A stretch of 7,821 nucleotides of DNA from an uncultured Lachnospiraceae bacterium (GTDB lineage Bacteria; Bacillota; Clostridia; Lachnospirales; Lachnospiraceae). Location: NCBI GenBank assembly GCA_947068385.1, contig CAMTBF010000150.1, positions 1 to 7,821 of the forward strand. The letters run 5' to 3'. Position 1 is the stretch's first letter. Each line of letters starts with the position of its first letter. The translations under genes were made by a program, and so were the position numbers. The notes beneath the pieces were generated by a model. The model was not told the DNA's origin. It worked only from the letters and a program-made list of their open reading frames with translations, and ran no database searches. Positions 1 through 6,443 of this stretch are shown here, in pieces.

Positions 1-37
1 ACATTTCAGACTTTTTTATCAAAAAGACTTGAGAAAG

Positions 38-62
38 GGCCGGGAAGAAAGCCCTCCCGGCC
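38..62 (-). terminator. Probable intrinsic terminator after the rnf-GH25 unit
   Basis: An 8-bp perfect GC-rich inverted repeat (GGCCGGGA at 38-45 with TCCCGGCC at 55-62) encloses a 9-base loop. Read on the minus strand, it starts 10 bases after the stop codon of the GH25 gene and is followed by a pyrimidine-rich tail (CTTTCTC, then CTTTTT near positions 26-21). The tail is not a clean U-run, so termination strength is uncertain. It is the only hairpin of this kind seen at the 3' end of the minus-strand unit. Positions 1-37 hold nothing else I can recognise. Confidence 0.6.
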
Positions 63-72
63 GAATCTGAAT

Positions 73-1185
73 CTATTTCTCCGCGTAATTGACAAAGCTG
101 ATGTTCATGTCCACATATCCCGTGATGCCGTCCACGAAGCCCTCGTAGCTGTACTGCCACATGGAGAACCGGTACGGATAGTCCGGTATGTCCGCCGCCT
201 GGGACAGCCACACATCGTAGGCCGTCAGCTTCGACATGTCGATTCCCTTGATCAACCATTCCTTGTTGCCGTAGAGCATGGTCTTGTAGCCCGCGGCGGC
301 AATGGTGTCCATGAAGGCCTTCGCTATGGTGGTCTTCTCGTCCCTGGTCAGGATGTCCGTCCTGGCGGTGTCGTTCTCCACCCGCTCCATGTCATAGGCC
401 ACCGGATAGCTGACGGTGTACTCCCCCAGGTTCTCCAGCACCATGTTCGCCTCCTCTATGGCCTCGGCCTCGGAGATGGCCTGGGAGTAGAAATAGACCC
501 CCACCTGCAGGCCTGCGTCCGTGGCCCGCTTGATGTTGTCATGGAAATATTCGTCCAGGATCAATTGTCCCGTGCCGTAGCCTCTCGCCCCCAGCCGGAT
601 CATGACGAAATCTATCCCGGCCTTCTTCACCTTCACGAAATCCACATAATCCTGGAACTTGGAGATATCCACCCCTGTGTAGGACACCTGCTTGCCGTTC
701 TCGTAATACTTCATCAGATCCGACTGGCACACCAGCTTCGTGAAATCATAGTCGTGCTTGGGCAGGTAGGGGCTGATCAGGACCCACTCCTCCTTCCCGT
801 CCGCATACTGCACCAGCGTGTGCTTACCGTCCGTGGACGGATCGTCCTCCGGCGCTGTCGTCTCCTCCGGCTCCTCCGTGGGCTGCGGCGTCGCAGTCTC
901 CTCGGGATACATGTCCCAGAAATCGAAGTCGTCCGGATGCAGCTCGCTTCCGCCCACCAGCTCGTCCGTCTCAGGGTATAAAATCACGGGGGACGCGGCC
1001 TCCTGTGCTGCCTGCACGGAATTTGCCTGCTGGGAGCCCCCATGCGCCGCGCTGTTCTTCGGCTTCTGGTTCAGGAACAGCATGGCCACCAGGATCAGCG
1101 CCACAAAAGCGGTCACGGCCAGAATGGACATCACCACCGTGGGCGCCAGGCTGGAGCGATCGTCAAAATCCTCCGGCATCTTCAC
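73..1185 (-). CDS. Membrane-anchored GH25 (lysozyme-like) glycoside hydrolase
   Basis: This is a 370-residue protein predicted to cleave the MurNAc-GlcNAc bond of peptidoglycan outside the cell. A short cytoplasmic head is followed by one hydrophobic segment (about residues 15-38) that looks like an uncleaved signal anchor. Next comes a low-complexity linker rich in Glu, Pro and Thr (about 94-120), then a GH25 domain from about residue 168 to the end. Visible GH25 hallmarks are VDISKFQ (Asp173), PVAYDMER with the acidic pair Asp265 and Glu267, and the C-terminal WQYSYEG...VDMN block (343-360, Asp359). All expected acidic residues are present, so the enzyme is probably active. The start is GTG at 1185, 8 bases after AAGGAGG (1194-1200); an in-frame ATG at 1179 would be 14 bases away. 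It lies 64 bp after rnfB with no terminator between them, so co-transcription with rnf is inferred. The substrate is inferred from the family. Confidence 0.88.
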   Translation of the reverse strand: MKMPEDFDDRSSLAPTVVMSILAVTAFVALILVAMLFLNQKPKNSAAHGGSQQANSVQAAQEAASPVILYPETDELVGGSELHPDDFDFWDMYPEETATPQPTEEPEETTAPEDDPSTDGKHTLVQYADGKEEWVLISPYLPKHDYDFTKLVCQSDLMKYYENGKQVSYTGVDISKFQDYVDFVKVKKAGIDFVMIRLGARGYGTGQLILDEYFHDNIKRATDAGLQVGVYFYSQAISEAEAIEEANMVLENLGEYTVSYPVAYDMERVENDTARTDILTRDEKTTIAKAFMDTIAAAGYKTMLYGNKEWLIKGIDMSKLTAYDVWLSQAADIPDYPYRFSMWQYSYEGFVDGITGYVDMNISFVNYAEK

Positions 1186-1193
1186 AGTCCTCG

Positions 1194-1200
1194 CCTCCTT
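1194..1200 (-). promoter_or_regulatory. Ribosome binding site deciding the GTG start of the GH25 gene
   Basis: AAGGAGG on the minus strand lies 8 bases before the GTG at 1185 and 14 bases before the ATG at 1179, so the GTG start is favoured. The rest of the 64-bp gap after rnfB (1186-1249) shows neither a strong hairpin nor a recognisable promoter. Confidence 0.75.
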
Positions 1201-1249
1201 TCTTCTTCAAAAACATGGCTTCCTCCAAGAACATGCCCGGCCCCGCCGC

Positions 1250-2050
1250 TCACGTCCTCGGCAGGATGCACTTCTTGGGGCATTTCTCCGCACAGGCTCC
1301 GCACCCGGTGCACTTCTCCTGATCGATCGTGGCATGGAAGTCCTTCACCTCCACCGCCTGGCTGGGGCAGTTCCTTGCGCACAGCCCACAGCCGATGCAG
1401 CCCACCTCGCAGGCCTTCATGGTCACGGGCCCCTTGTCCTTAGAGCTGCAGGCCACCACATATTTGGCGTCATAGGGGATCAGGGAAATCAGGTGCTTGG
1501 GGCAGGCCTCCACGCACTTCCCGCAGGCCTTGCACTTCTCCTTGTCCACCACCGCCACGCCGTTCACTACGTGGATGGCGTCAAACGGGCAGGCCTTCAC
1601 GCAGGAGCCGTAGCCCAGGCAGCCGCTGTTGCAGGATTTGGGCCCGCCGCCGGGCACGAAGCCCATCATCCGGCAGTCCTGGGCCCCGTAGTAATCATAG
1701 TCCTGTCCGGCCTTGTCGCAGTCCCCCATGCAGGCCACGAAGGCCACCTTTCTCTCAGAGGCCCCTGCCTCCACGCCCATGATGGCGGCGATCTTCTCCC
1801 CCACGGGGGCCCCGCCCACGGGGCAGGCGTTCACGGGGGCCTCCCCCTTGGCTATGGCCGCCGCCAGGCCGCTGCAGCCCGCATAGCCGCAACCTCCGCA
1901 GTTGTTTCCGGGAAGCGCCGCCAGCACGGCCTCCTCTTTTTCATCTACCTCTACTCTGAACTTGATCCCCGCTGCCCCCAGGAAGAGCCCCACGAAGATG
2001 CCTACCACGCCTACCACGGCAGTGGCGGTCAAAATACCAGTCACGCTCAT
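1250..2050 (-). CDS. rnfB: Rnf complex subunit RnfB, iron-sulfur electron-input subunit
   Basis: RnfB is the subunit that accepts electrons from reduced ferredoxin in the Rnf ferredoxin:NAD+ oxidoreductase. It is anchored by one N-terminal membrane helix (about residues 7-29), with the remainder in the cytoplasm. The 266-residue protein has 26 cysteines. A CGGCGYAGC motif with a distal Cys (C51, C54, C59, C76) forms the 4Fe-4S domain typical of RnfB. It is followed by ACMGDC and a distal Cys (C107, C111, C126), a CNSGC...GSCVKACP block (C140, C144, C150, C154), and three ferredoxin-type groups: C173/176/179/183, C218/221/224/228 with an extra C214, and C247/250/253/257 with an extra C261. This long multi-cluster form is typical of clostridial rather than enterobacterial RnfB. 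The ATG is preceded by GGAGGGAGG, and the rnfA stop codon TAG overlaps this site, suggesting coupled translation. It is the last rnf gene. Confidence 0.96.
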   Translation of the reverse strand: MSVTGILTATAVVGVVGIFVGLFLGAAGIKFRVEVDEKEEAVLAALPGNNCGGCGYAGCSGLAAAIAKGEAPVNACPVGGAPVGEKIAAIMGVEAGASERKVAFVACMGDCDKAGQDYDYYGAQDCRMMGFVPGGGPKSCNSGCLGYGSCVKACPFDAIHVVNGVAVVDKEKCKACGKCVEACPKHLISLIPYDAKYVVACSSKDKGPVTMKACEVGCIGCGLCARNCPSQAVEVKDFHATIDQEKCTGCGACAEKCPKKCILPRT

Positions 2051-2064
2051 CTTCTGCCTCCCTC

Positions 2065-2655
2065 CTATAATAACCCCGAAAACCCACAGAAAGCAATGGC
2101 CATCAGCCCTGCCGTCAGCAGCACCGTAGGCATGCCCCGAAAGGACTTGGGGATGTCATTGTACTCCAGCTTCTCCCGGATCCCCGCCAGGATCACGATG
2201 GCGATGGTGAAGCCCACCGCCGTGGCGAAGCCGTTGACGATGCCGGTGAGAATCCCGTACTCCTTCTGCACATTGGTGATCGCCACGCCCAGCACCGCGC
2301 AGTTGGTGGTGATCAGGGGCAGGTACACGCCCAGCGCCTCATAGAGCGAGGGCATGGCCTTTTTCAGGAACATCTCCACGAACTGCACCAGCGCGGCGAT
2401 GACCAAAATGAACACGATGGTCTCCAGGTATTCCACATGGAACCTCACCAGCACGAACCGGTAGATCACGCCCGCCACCGCGCTGGCCAGGGTGATGACG
2501 AAGATCACCGCCGCCCCCATGCCCGCCGCCGTGTTGGTCCTGCGGGACACGCCCAGGAAGGGGCACAGCCCCAGGAACTGGCTGAGCACCACATTGCTCA
2601 CCAGAGAGGAGCCGATCAAAATGACAAGCAGCTCTTTTACGTTCTCCATTCCCAT
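2065..2655 (-). CDS. rnfA: Rnf complex membrane subunit RnfA
   Basis: RnfA is one of the two homologous polytopic subunits (with RnfE) that form the core of the Rnf ion-translocating electron pathway in the cytoplasmic membrane. The 196-residue product is hydrophobic throughout, with about six membrane helices, the normal size for the family. Conserved features are SQFLGLCPFLGV near the N-terminus (C31) and LITTNCAVLGVA (C119). These cysteines match the family's intramembrane Cys pairs, which in known Rnf/Nqr structures bind an iron centre between the two paired subunits. The ATG at 2655 is 8 bases after AAGGAGG (2664-2670), a site inside the end of rnfE; the rnfE stop codon TAA directly abuts this ATG. 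A second ATG at 2649 would shorten the protein by only two residues. The gap to rnfB is 14 bp. Confidence 0.97.
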   Translation of the reverse strand: MGMENVKELLVILIGSSLVSNVVLSQFLGLCPFLGVSRRTNTAAGMGAAVIFVITLASAVAGVIYRFVLVRFHVEYLETIVFILVIAALVQFVEMFLKKAMPSLYEALGVYLPLITTNCAVLGVAITNVQKEYGILTGIVNGFATAVGFTIAIVILAGIREKLEYNDIPKSFRGMPTVLLTAGLMAIAFCGFSGLL

Positions 2656-3390
2656 TTATCTCTCCTCCTTCTCCGGCCCCGCGGCCTTACTCGTCCCGTC
2701 CCCGTCATAGAAGCGCTTCGTGCAGCCCTTCTCGGAACAGTTCATGCAGTCCTCGCTGCACCCGGAGCCGATCTTCTCATAGCTCTTCCCGGCCTTCTTC
2801 CGCCCATCCTTGACGTAATTCTGCAGGGCCACCAAAGCGGCCAGCACGAAGAACGCCCCCGGCGCCTGCCCGAAGATGCGGATGGGCACGAAGGAATCCG
2901 GCATCAGCGCGAAGCCGAAGACCTCACCGGCCCCCAGAAGCTCCCTCACCGCGCCGATGCAGGTCAGGGCAAAGGTGAAGCCCAGCCCCATGCCGATCCC
3001 GTCGAACAGGGAGGGGATCGCAGGGTTGGAGTAGGCGTAGCTCTCCGCCCGCCCCAGGATGATGCAGTTCACCACGATCAGCGGTATGTACACGCCCAGG
3101 GACTTGTTCAGGGCCGGGATATAGGCCTGCAGGAGCAATTGCACCGCCGTCACGAAGGAGGCGATGATGACGATGAACGCCGGAATCCGCACCCGGTTCG
3201 GGATGATGCCCCGCAGCAGCGAGATGATCAGATTGCTCAGCGCCAATACTACCATAGTAGTAAGACCCATCCCCAGGCCGTTCATGGCCGAGGTGGTCAC
3301 GGCCAATGTGGGGCACATGCCCAGCATCAGCACAAAGGTAGGATTTTCTTTCACCAGGCCGTTGTAAAGCCTCTCACCTGCATTATTCAT
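2656..3390 (-). CDS. rnfE: Rnf complex membrane subunit RnfE with cysteine-rich tail
   Basis: RnfE is the partner of RnfA in the membrane core of the Rnf complex. The 244-residue product has about six hydrophobic helices between residues 15 and 192. It carries the family motifs MLGMCPTLAVT (C26) and IVVNCIILGRAESYA (C109), the counterparts of the RnfA cysteines. After the last helix comes a charged tail of about 50 residues containing C211, C215, C218 and C223 in the pattern CxxxCxxCxxxxC, beyond the core fold. I place the start at ATG 3390, 8 bases after GGGAGG (3399-3404). An upstream in-frame GTG at 3399 would add three residues but overlaps that binding site and has only about 3 bases to the next GGAGG. 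With the ATG start, the overlap with rnfG is 8 bp (ATGAATAA), an arrangement that favours translational coupling. Confidence 0.96.
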   Translation of the reverse strand: MNNAGERLYNGLVKENPTFVLMLGMCPTLAVTTSAMNGLGMGLTTMVVLALSNLIISLLRGIIPNRVRIPAFIVIIASFVTAVQLLLQAYIPALNKSLGVYIPLIVVNCIILGRAESYAYSNPAIPSLFDGIGMGLGFTFALTCIGAVRELLGAGEVFGFALMPDSFVPIRIFGQAPGAFFVLAALVALQNYVKDGRKKAGKSYEKIGSGCSEDCMNCSEKGCTKRFYDGDGTSKAAGPEKEER

Positions 3391-4006
3391 TCGAGGCACC
3401 TCCCTCCGTCAGAGCCTGCGCCGCCTTCAGCCCTCCGTTCACCGCGTTGGTGACGGCCTTCGTGGTTATGGTGGCGCCGGCGATGGCGTCTATCTCGTTT
3501 TCAGCCGATGCGCCCGTTTTGGTATAGGCGAAGCTGTCCACATTCTTCTCATGGAACTGGGGCACCAGCTCCTCCGGTGCCAGCATCCCCAGCCCCGGCG
3601 TCTCGGAAATCTCCAGGATGGAGACATCGTTCAGCATGCCCTCATTGGTGACCCCCAGGTACAGCACGATATTGCCGCCGTAGCCTTCGGTGGAGGTGGA
3701 CTCCACCACCACGCCCAGGGGACTTCCGTCGCTGCCAAGGGCCCGGTAGACGCTCCCTATCTTTACCCCGGCAGCGCCGAGCTCCTGGCTCAGCGCCTGG
3801 TCCGGCTCATATTCCATCTCCTCGAAGGAGGCCGCCGCCTGGAACACTGCCGCGCAGGCCTCCTGCACGGCCTTCTCCTGCTGGATGCGGATGCGGTCCT
3901 TGGTCAGCTCGTTGACCAGCCCCAGCACCAGCCCCGCTATCAGGGTTATGGCAAAAAGGATCCCCGCCTCTTTCAGCATCACGCTGACATCGTTCTTATT
4001 TTTCAA
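3383..4006 (-). CDS. rnfG: Rnf complex flavoprotein subunit RnfG
   Basis: RnfG carries a covalently bound FMN and relays electrons within the Rnf complex. It has one N-terminal membrane helix (about residues 14-32) and an extracytoplasmic FMN-binding domain. Visible family features in the 207-residue product are EGYGGNI (107-113), EISETPGLGM (132-141) and the flavin-attachment motif DAIAGATITTKAV (173-185), where Thr179 is the expected phosphoester-linked residue. The motif reads AGAT instead of the more common SGAT or TGAT. Attachment would need an ApbE-type flavin transferase, which is not encoded in this window. The start is TTG at 4006, supported by AAAGGAGGG with AGGAGG at 4015-4020, 8 bases away. 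The first in-frame ATG lies ten codons in, close to the membrane helix, and lacks such a site. The gene overlaps the end of rnfD by 11 bp and the start of rnfE by 8 bp. Confidence 0.95.
   Translation of the reverse strand: MKNKNDVSVMLKEAGILFAITLIAGLVLGLVNELTKDRIRIQQEKAVQEACAAVFQAAASFEEMEYEPDQALSQELGAAGVKIGSVYRALGSDGSPLGVVVESTSTEGYGGNIVLYLGVTNEGMLNDVSILEISETPGLGMLAPEELVPQFHEKNVDSFAYTKTGASAENEIDAIAGATITTKAVTNAVNGGLKAAQALTEGGASNE
3399..3404 (-). promoter_or_regulatory. Ribosome binding site deciding the ATG start of rnfE
   Basis: GGGAGG on the minus strand, within the last codons of rnfG, stands 8 bases before ATG 3390. It overlaps the alternative GTG at 3397-3399, which argues against that GTG being the start. 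Confidence 0.7.
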
Positions 4007-4937
4007 GACGTCTCCCTCCTTTCTGGTATCCGAAGGCAGTAGGCCTGGTGCATTTCTCGATCAGCGGCACCAGAAGGTTGCCCAGGATGATGGCATAGGA
4101 GACTCCCTCCGCGCCGGGGCCGAAGATCCGGAAGATCCCCGTCAGCAGCCCCAGGACGATGCCGTATACATATTGCCCCTTTATCGTGATCGGCCTGGTC
4201 ACATAGTCCGTGGCCATGAAGAACGCGCCCAGCATCAGGCCGCCGCCGGACAGCTGCGCCGCCAGATAGGCGGGATGGAAGCCGTGGCCCCCGAAGATCC
4301 CCGCGAAGAGGACGAAAGTCACTATGTAGCTGCCGGGAATCCGAATGTCGATGACTCCCAACAGGATCAGGATGCATGCCCCCGCCAAAATGGCGATCAC
4401 CGAGGTCTCGCCGATGGTGCCCGGGGTGCGCCCGATTACCATGTCCAGCACGTTCACCGCCTCTCCCGCCTTCAGCGCCGCCAGAGGCGTGGCGCCCGTG
4501 TAGGCGTCGCATTCAAAGGCCGTCATGGCCGTGGGGAAGGAGATCAGCATAAAGCACCTGGCCGCCAGGGCCGGGTTCATGAAGTTCTGCCCCAGGCCGC
4601 CGAAGAGCATCTTCACCACCAGAATGGCGAAGACGCCGCCCAATGCCGCCATCCACAGGGGGATGGTCACCGGGAGGTTCAGGGCCAGCAGCAGCCCCGT
4701 CACCACCGCCGACAGATCCGTCACCGTCAGTTTCCCTTTATAGAGTCCGAAGAAGTATTCCGTCAGGATCGTGCTGGCGATGGTCACCGCGATCACCGCC
4801 AGGGCCCTTGGCCCGAAGTTGTAGATTCCAAAGCCTGTGGCGGGCATAAGGGCTATGATCACCGCCGCCATCAGCCCATTGGTAGCCACTTTGGAACGAA
4901 TATGAGGATTAGATGATACTTTGAACAATTCGCTCAT
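3996..4937 (-). CDS. rnfD: Rnf complex membrane flavoprotein subunit RnfD
   Basis: RnfD is the large polytopic flavoprotein of the Rnf complex, homologous to NqrB, and carries a covalently attached FMN within the electron path across the membrane. The 313-residue product begins with the family's SSNPHIRSK signature (8-16) and has about eight to ten hydrophobic segments. Conserved blocks include LFGGLGQNFMNPALAARCF (111-129), the flavin-attachment motif DAYTGATPL (144-152, expected FMN at Thr150), GGGLMLGAFFMATDYVTRP (231-249) and GISYA-like GVSYAIILGN (278-287). The ATG at 4937 follows AGGAG (4946-4950) by 8 bases, within the 30-bp gap after rnfC. Its stop codon lies inside the start of rnfG (11-bp overlap). 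Length and motifs are normal for an intact clostridial RnfD. Confidence 0.96.
   Translation of the reverse strand: MSELFKVSSNPHIRSKVATNGLMAAVIIALMPATGFGIYNFGPRALAVIAVTIASTILTEYFFGLYKGKLTVTDLSAVVTGLLLALNLPVTIPLWMAALGGVFAILVVKMLFGGLGQNFMNPALAARCFMLISFPTAMTAFECDAYTGATPLAALKAGEAVNVLDMVIGRTPGTIGETSVIAILAGACILILLGVIDIRIPGSYIVTFVLFAGIFGGHGFHPAYLAAQLSGGGLMLGAFFMATDYVTRPITIKGQYVYGIVLGLLTGIFRIFGPGAEGVSYAIILGNLLVPLIEKCTRPTAFGYQKGGRRLEK
4015..4020 (-). promoter_or_regulatory. Ribosome binding site supporting a TTG start for rnfG
   Basis: AGGAGG on the minus strand, inside the 3' end of rnfD, lies 8 bases before TTG at 4006. No ATG or GTG in the rnfG frame is correctly spaced from it, so the rare TTG start is the best reading. 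Confidence 0.75.
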
Positions 4938-4967
4938 GAGTTTTTCTCCTAGGTTTTATGTAGCTGT

Positions 4968-6284
4968 CTATTTTTTCTTTTTGGCCAGCAGGATCTTGCG
5001 CATGGACTTGATCTGCTGGGTCAGAGGCCTCTTGGCCGGGCAGATGAAGCTGCAACAGCCGCACTCGCAGCACTCCATGCCGTAATTGGCCAGGAACGCC
5101 TCCTCGTCGAAGCGCTCCGCGTAATCCGCCAGCCTGCTGGGGATGACCCTGCCCGGACAGACCTCCACGCAGCGTCCGCAGTTGATGCAGGGCCCCGGCT
5201 CCATGGCCGACACCTCATCCTTGGACAACGCCAGCAGCGCCGTGGAGGTCTTGGTGGTGGGGACATTCAGGTCGAACATGCCGAATCCCATCATGGGGCC
5301 GCCGCAGATGATCTTCTCCGGCGTGCCCTTGAAGCCTCCCGCCGCCTCCAGCACCTGGCTGTAGCTGGTGCCTATCTTCACCCGGAAGTTCTGCGGCGTC
5401 GCCACGGCGTCCCCGGTGACGGTGACGATCCTCTCCATCAGGGGCCGCCCCTCCATCACTGCCCTGTACACCGCCACGATGGTATCCACATTGTTCACCA
5501 CGCAGCCCACGTCCGCCGGGAGCATGGTGGAGTTGATCCGCCTGCCCGTGGTGGCGTAGATCAGCTGCCTCTCGCCGCCCTGGGGGTACTTTGTCTTCAG
5601 GGCTTTCACGGAGATCTTCGGGTCGTCCCTCACCAGGCTCCGGAGCAGGGAGACGCAGTCCGGCTTGTTGTCCTCCACCGCCAGGATGCCCGTGGCATTG
5701 GGAAAGAGCTGCAGGGCGATCCGCAGGCCGCCCACCAGCTTCTCCGGCTCCTCCAGCATCCTGCGGTAGTCCGAGGTCAGATAGGGCTCGCACTCCGCGC
5801 AGTTCGCGATCACATAGTCGATCTTCTCCGGCTCCTTGGGGGAGAGCTTCACATGGGTGGGAAAGCCTGCCCCTCCCATGCCCACGATGCCGGCCTCCTT
5901 TACGATGTCCACGATCTCCTCGCGGGACAGGCTCCCCGCGTCCTCCCGGGGGCGGAATCCCACGTCCTCATACTGGCCGTCATTCTCCACCACGATGCTC
6001 ATGACCATGTCTCCCGTGACTACGCGCCTGGCTTCCAGCGCCTTCACCGTGCCGGAGACGGATGCGTAGATAGGCGCGGAGACGAATCCGCCGCTCTCGG
6101 CAATCTTCTGCCCCATGAGCACCCTGTCCCCTTTCGCCACGATCGGTTTGGCCGGAGCCCCGATATGCTGCGACACAGGATACACCAGCTCGTTCCCCGG
6201 CAGGACATCCGCTATCGGCCTGTCCTTGGACAGATCCTTTCCGTCGTAGGGATGTATGCCTCCCACAAATGTCAACTTCGCCAT
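4968..6284 (-). CDS. rnfC: Rnf complex subunit RnfC, NAD-side iron-sulfur flavoprotein
   Basis: RnfC is the peripheral cytoplasmic subunit where NAD+ is reduced; it resembles the NADH-binding subunit of complex I (Nqo1/NuoF) and NqrA. The 438-residue product is the short clostridial form, without the long repetitive C-terminal extension of enterobacterial RsxC. From the N-terminus it shows a barrel-sandwich region (about 35-100), the glycine-rich nucleotide/FMN-binding loop GMGGAGFPTHVK (135-146), NCAECEPYLT (161-170), KYPQGGERQLI (232-242) and GGPMMG (328-333). Two C-terminal 4Fe-4S motifs follow: CINCGRCVEVCP (C366, C369, C372, C376) and CCECGCCSFICP (C405, C408, C411, C415, with extra C406 and C410). 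The tail is lysine-rich. It is the first gene of the operon. The ATG at 6284 has a weaker site than its neighbours (AAGGA at 6296-6300, 11 bases away), but the N-terminal sequence fits the family. Confidence 0.96.
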   Translation of the reverse strand: MAKLTFVGGIHPYDGKDLSKDRPIADVLPGNELVYPVSQHIGAPAKPIVAKGDRVLMGQKIAESGGFVSAPIYASVSGTVKALEARRVVTGDMVMSIVVENDGQYEDVGFRPREDAGSLSREEIVDIVKEAGIVGMGGAGFPTHVKLSPKEPEKIDYVIANCAECEPYLTSDYRRMLEEPEKLVGGLRIALQLFPNATGILAVEDNKPDCVSLLRSLVRDDPKISVKALKTKYPQGGERQLIYATTGRRINSTMLPADVGCVVNNVDTIVAVYRAVMEGRPLMERIVTVTGDAVATPQNFRVKIGTSYSQVLEAAGGFKGTPEKIICGGPMMGFGMFDLNVPTTKTSTALLALSKDEVSAMEPGPCINCGRCVEVCPGRVIPSRLADYAERFDEEAFLANYGMECCECGCCSFICPAKRPLTQQIKSMRKILLAKKKK

Positions 6285-6398
6285 GTTATCTTAAGTCCTT
6301 TCTCAAAATCTTGCCTCTATATTTTTATAGATACTTTAAATATACTATTTTTTTTCGGAAAATACTACTGGAATTTTTAAAAATGTGATATTATATAC
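6285..6398. promoter_or_regulatory. AT-rich divergent promoter region between rnfC and the exonuclease gene
   Basis: This gap separates the divergently transcribed rnf operon and exonuclease gene and is strikingly AT-rich beside the GC-rich genes, as expected for promoters. On the minus strand, TATAAA (6324-6329) and TATATT (6339-6344) are -10-like, but neither has a convincing -35 box, so I do not assign the rnf promoter exactly. The region also holds two short palindromes, CTATA-TTTT-TATAG (6317-6330) and ATTTTTAAAAAT (6373-6384). ATACT occurs three times, at 6331, 6342 and 6362. No known operator (for example a Rex box) was recognised. Confidence 0.6.
6386..6394 (+). promoter_or_regulatory. 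Candidate extended -10 promoter of the exonuclease gene
   Basis: TGATATTAT fits an extended -10 element (TG-N-TATTAT) for housekeeping sigma. No good -35 box is visible 17 bases upstream, which is acceptable for extended -10 promoters. Transcription would begin near 6401, giving a leader of about 40 bases before ATG 6444. This also argues against translation from the ATG at 6399. Confidence 0.45.
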
Positions 6399-6410
6399 AT
6401 GGAAAGATTA

Positions 6411-6429
6411 GGAACCGTTCAAGGGTTCC
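6411..6429 (+). other. Small hairpin in the exonuclease leader
   Basis: GGAACC (6411-6416) and GGTTCC (6424-6429) form a perfect 6-bp stem with a 7-base loop. It ends just before the ribosome binding site at 6434-6438. It could stabilise the leader or limit ribosome access, but it is short and could occur by chance. Confidence 0.35.
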
Positions 6430-6433
6430 GGAC

Positions 6434-6438
6434 GGAGG
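6434..6438 (+). promoter_or_regulatory. Ribosome binding site deciding the exonuclease start
   Basis: GGAGG lies 5 bases before ATG 6444. The upstream in-frame ATG at 6399 has no purine-rich site before it and sits next to the candidate -10 element, so 6444 is the preferred start. Confidence 0.75.
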
Positions 6439-6443
6439 CTGTC

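Noticed and set aside
11..26. CTTTTT/AAAAAG inverted repeat near the contig start
   Set aside because: It is a 6-bp A/T stem that is too weak to be a terminator on its own and is better read as part of the U-rich tail after the hairpin at 38-62.
1157..1228. Possible 23-codon minus-strand small ORF bridging the rnfB-GH25 gap
   Set aside because: It overlaps the GH25 start in another frame, has no supporting features, and is too short to judge from composition.
818..2344. 508-codon open frame on the plus strand opposite rnfA, rnfB and the GH25 gene
   Set aside because: It lies antisense to three genes with clear family motifs, its translation is a low-complexity Ala/His/Gly/Pro/Ser mix without domains, and long antisense frames are expected in GC-rich DNA.
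2437..4916. Two long plus-strand open frames (2437-3453 and 3885-4916) opposite rnfA, rnfE, rnfG and rnfD
   Set aside because: Their His/Arg/Gln-rich composition is typical of the reverse frame of membrane-protein genes, and they have no plausible binding sites or motifs. The opposing Rnf genes are certain.
6399..6443. Upstream ATG that would extend the exonuclease by 15 residues
   Set aside because: It has no ribosome binding site, sits beside the candidate -10 element, and the extension contains a leader hairpin. ATG 6444 has GGAGG at suitable spacing.
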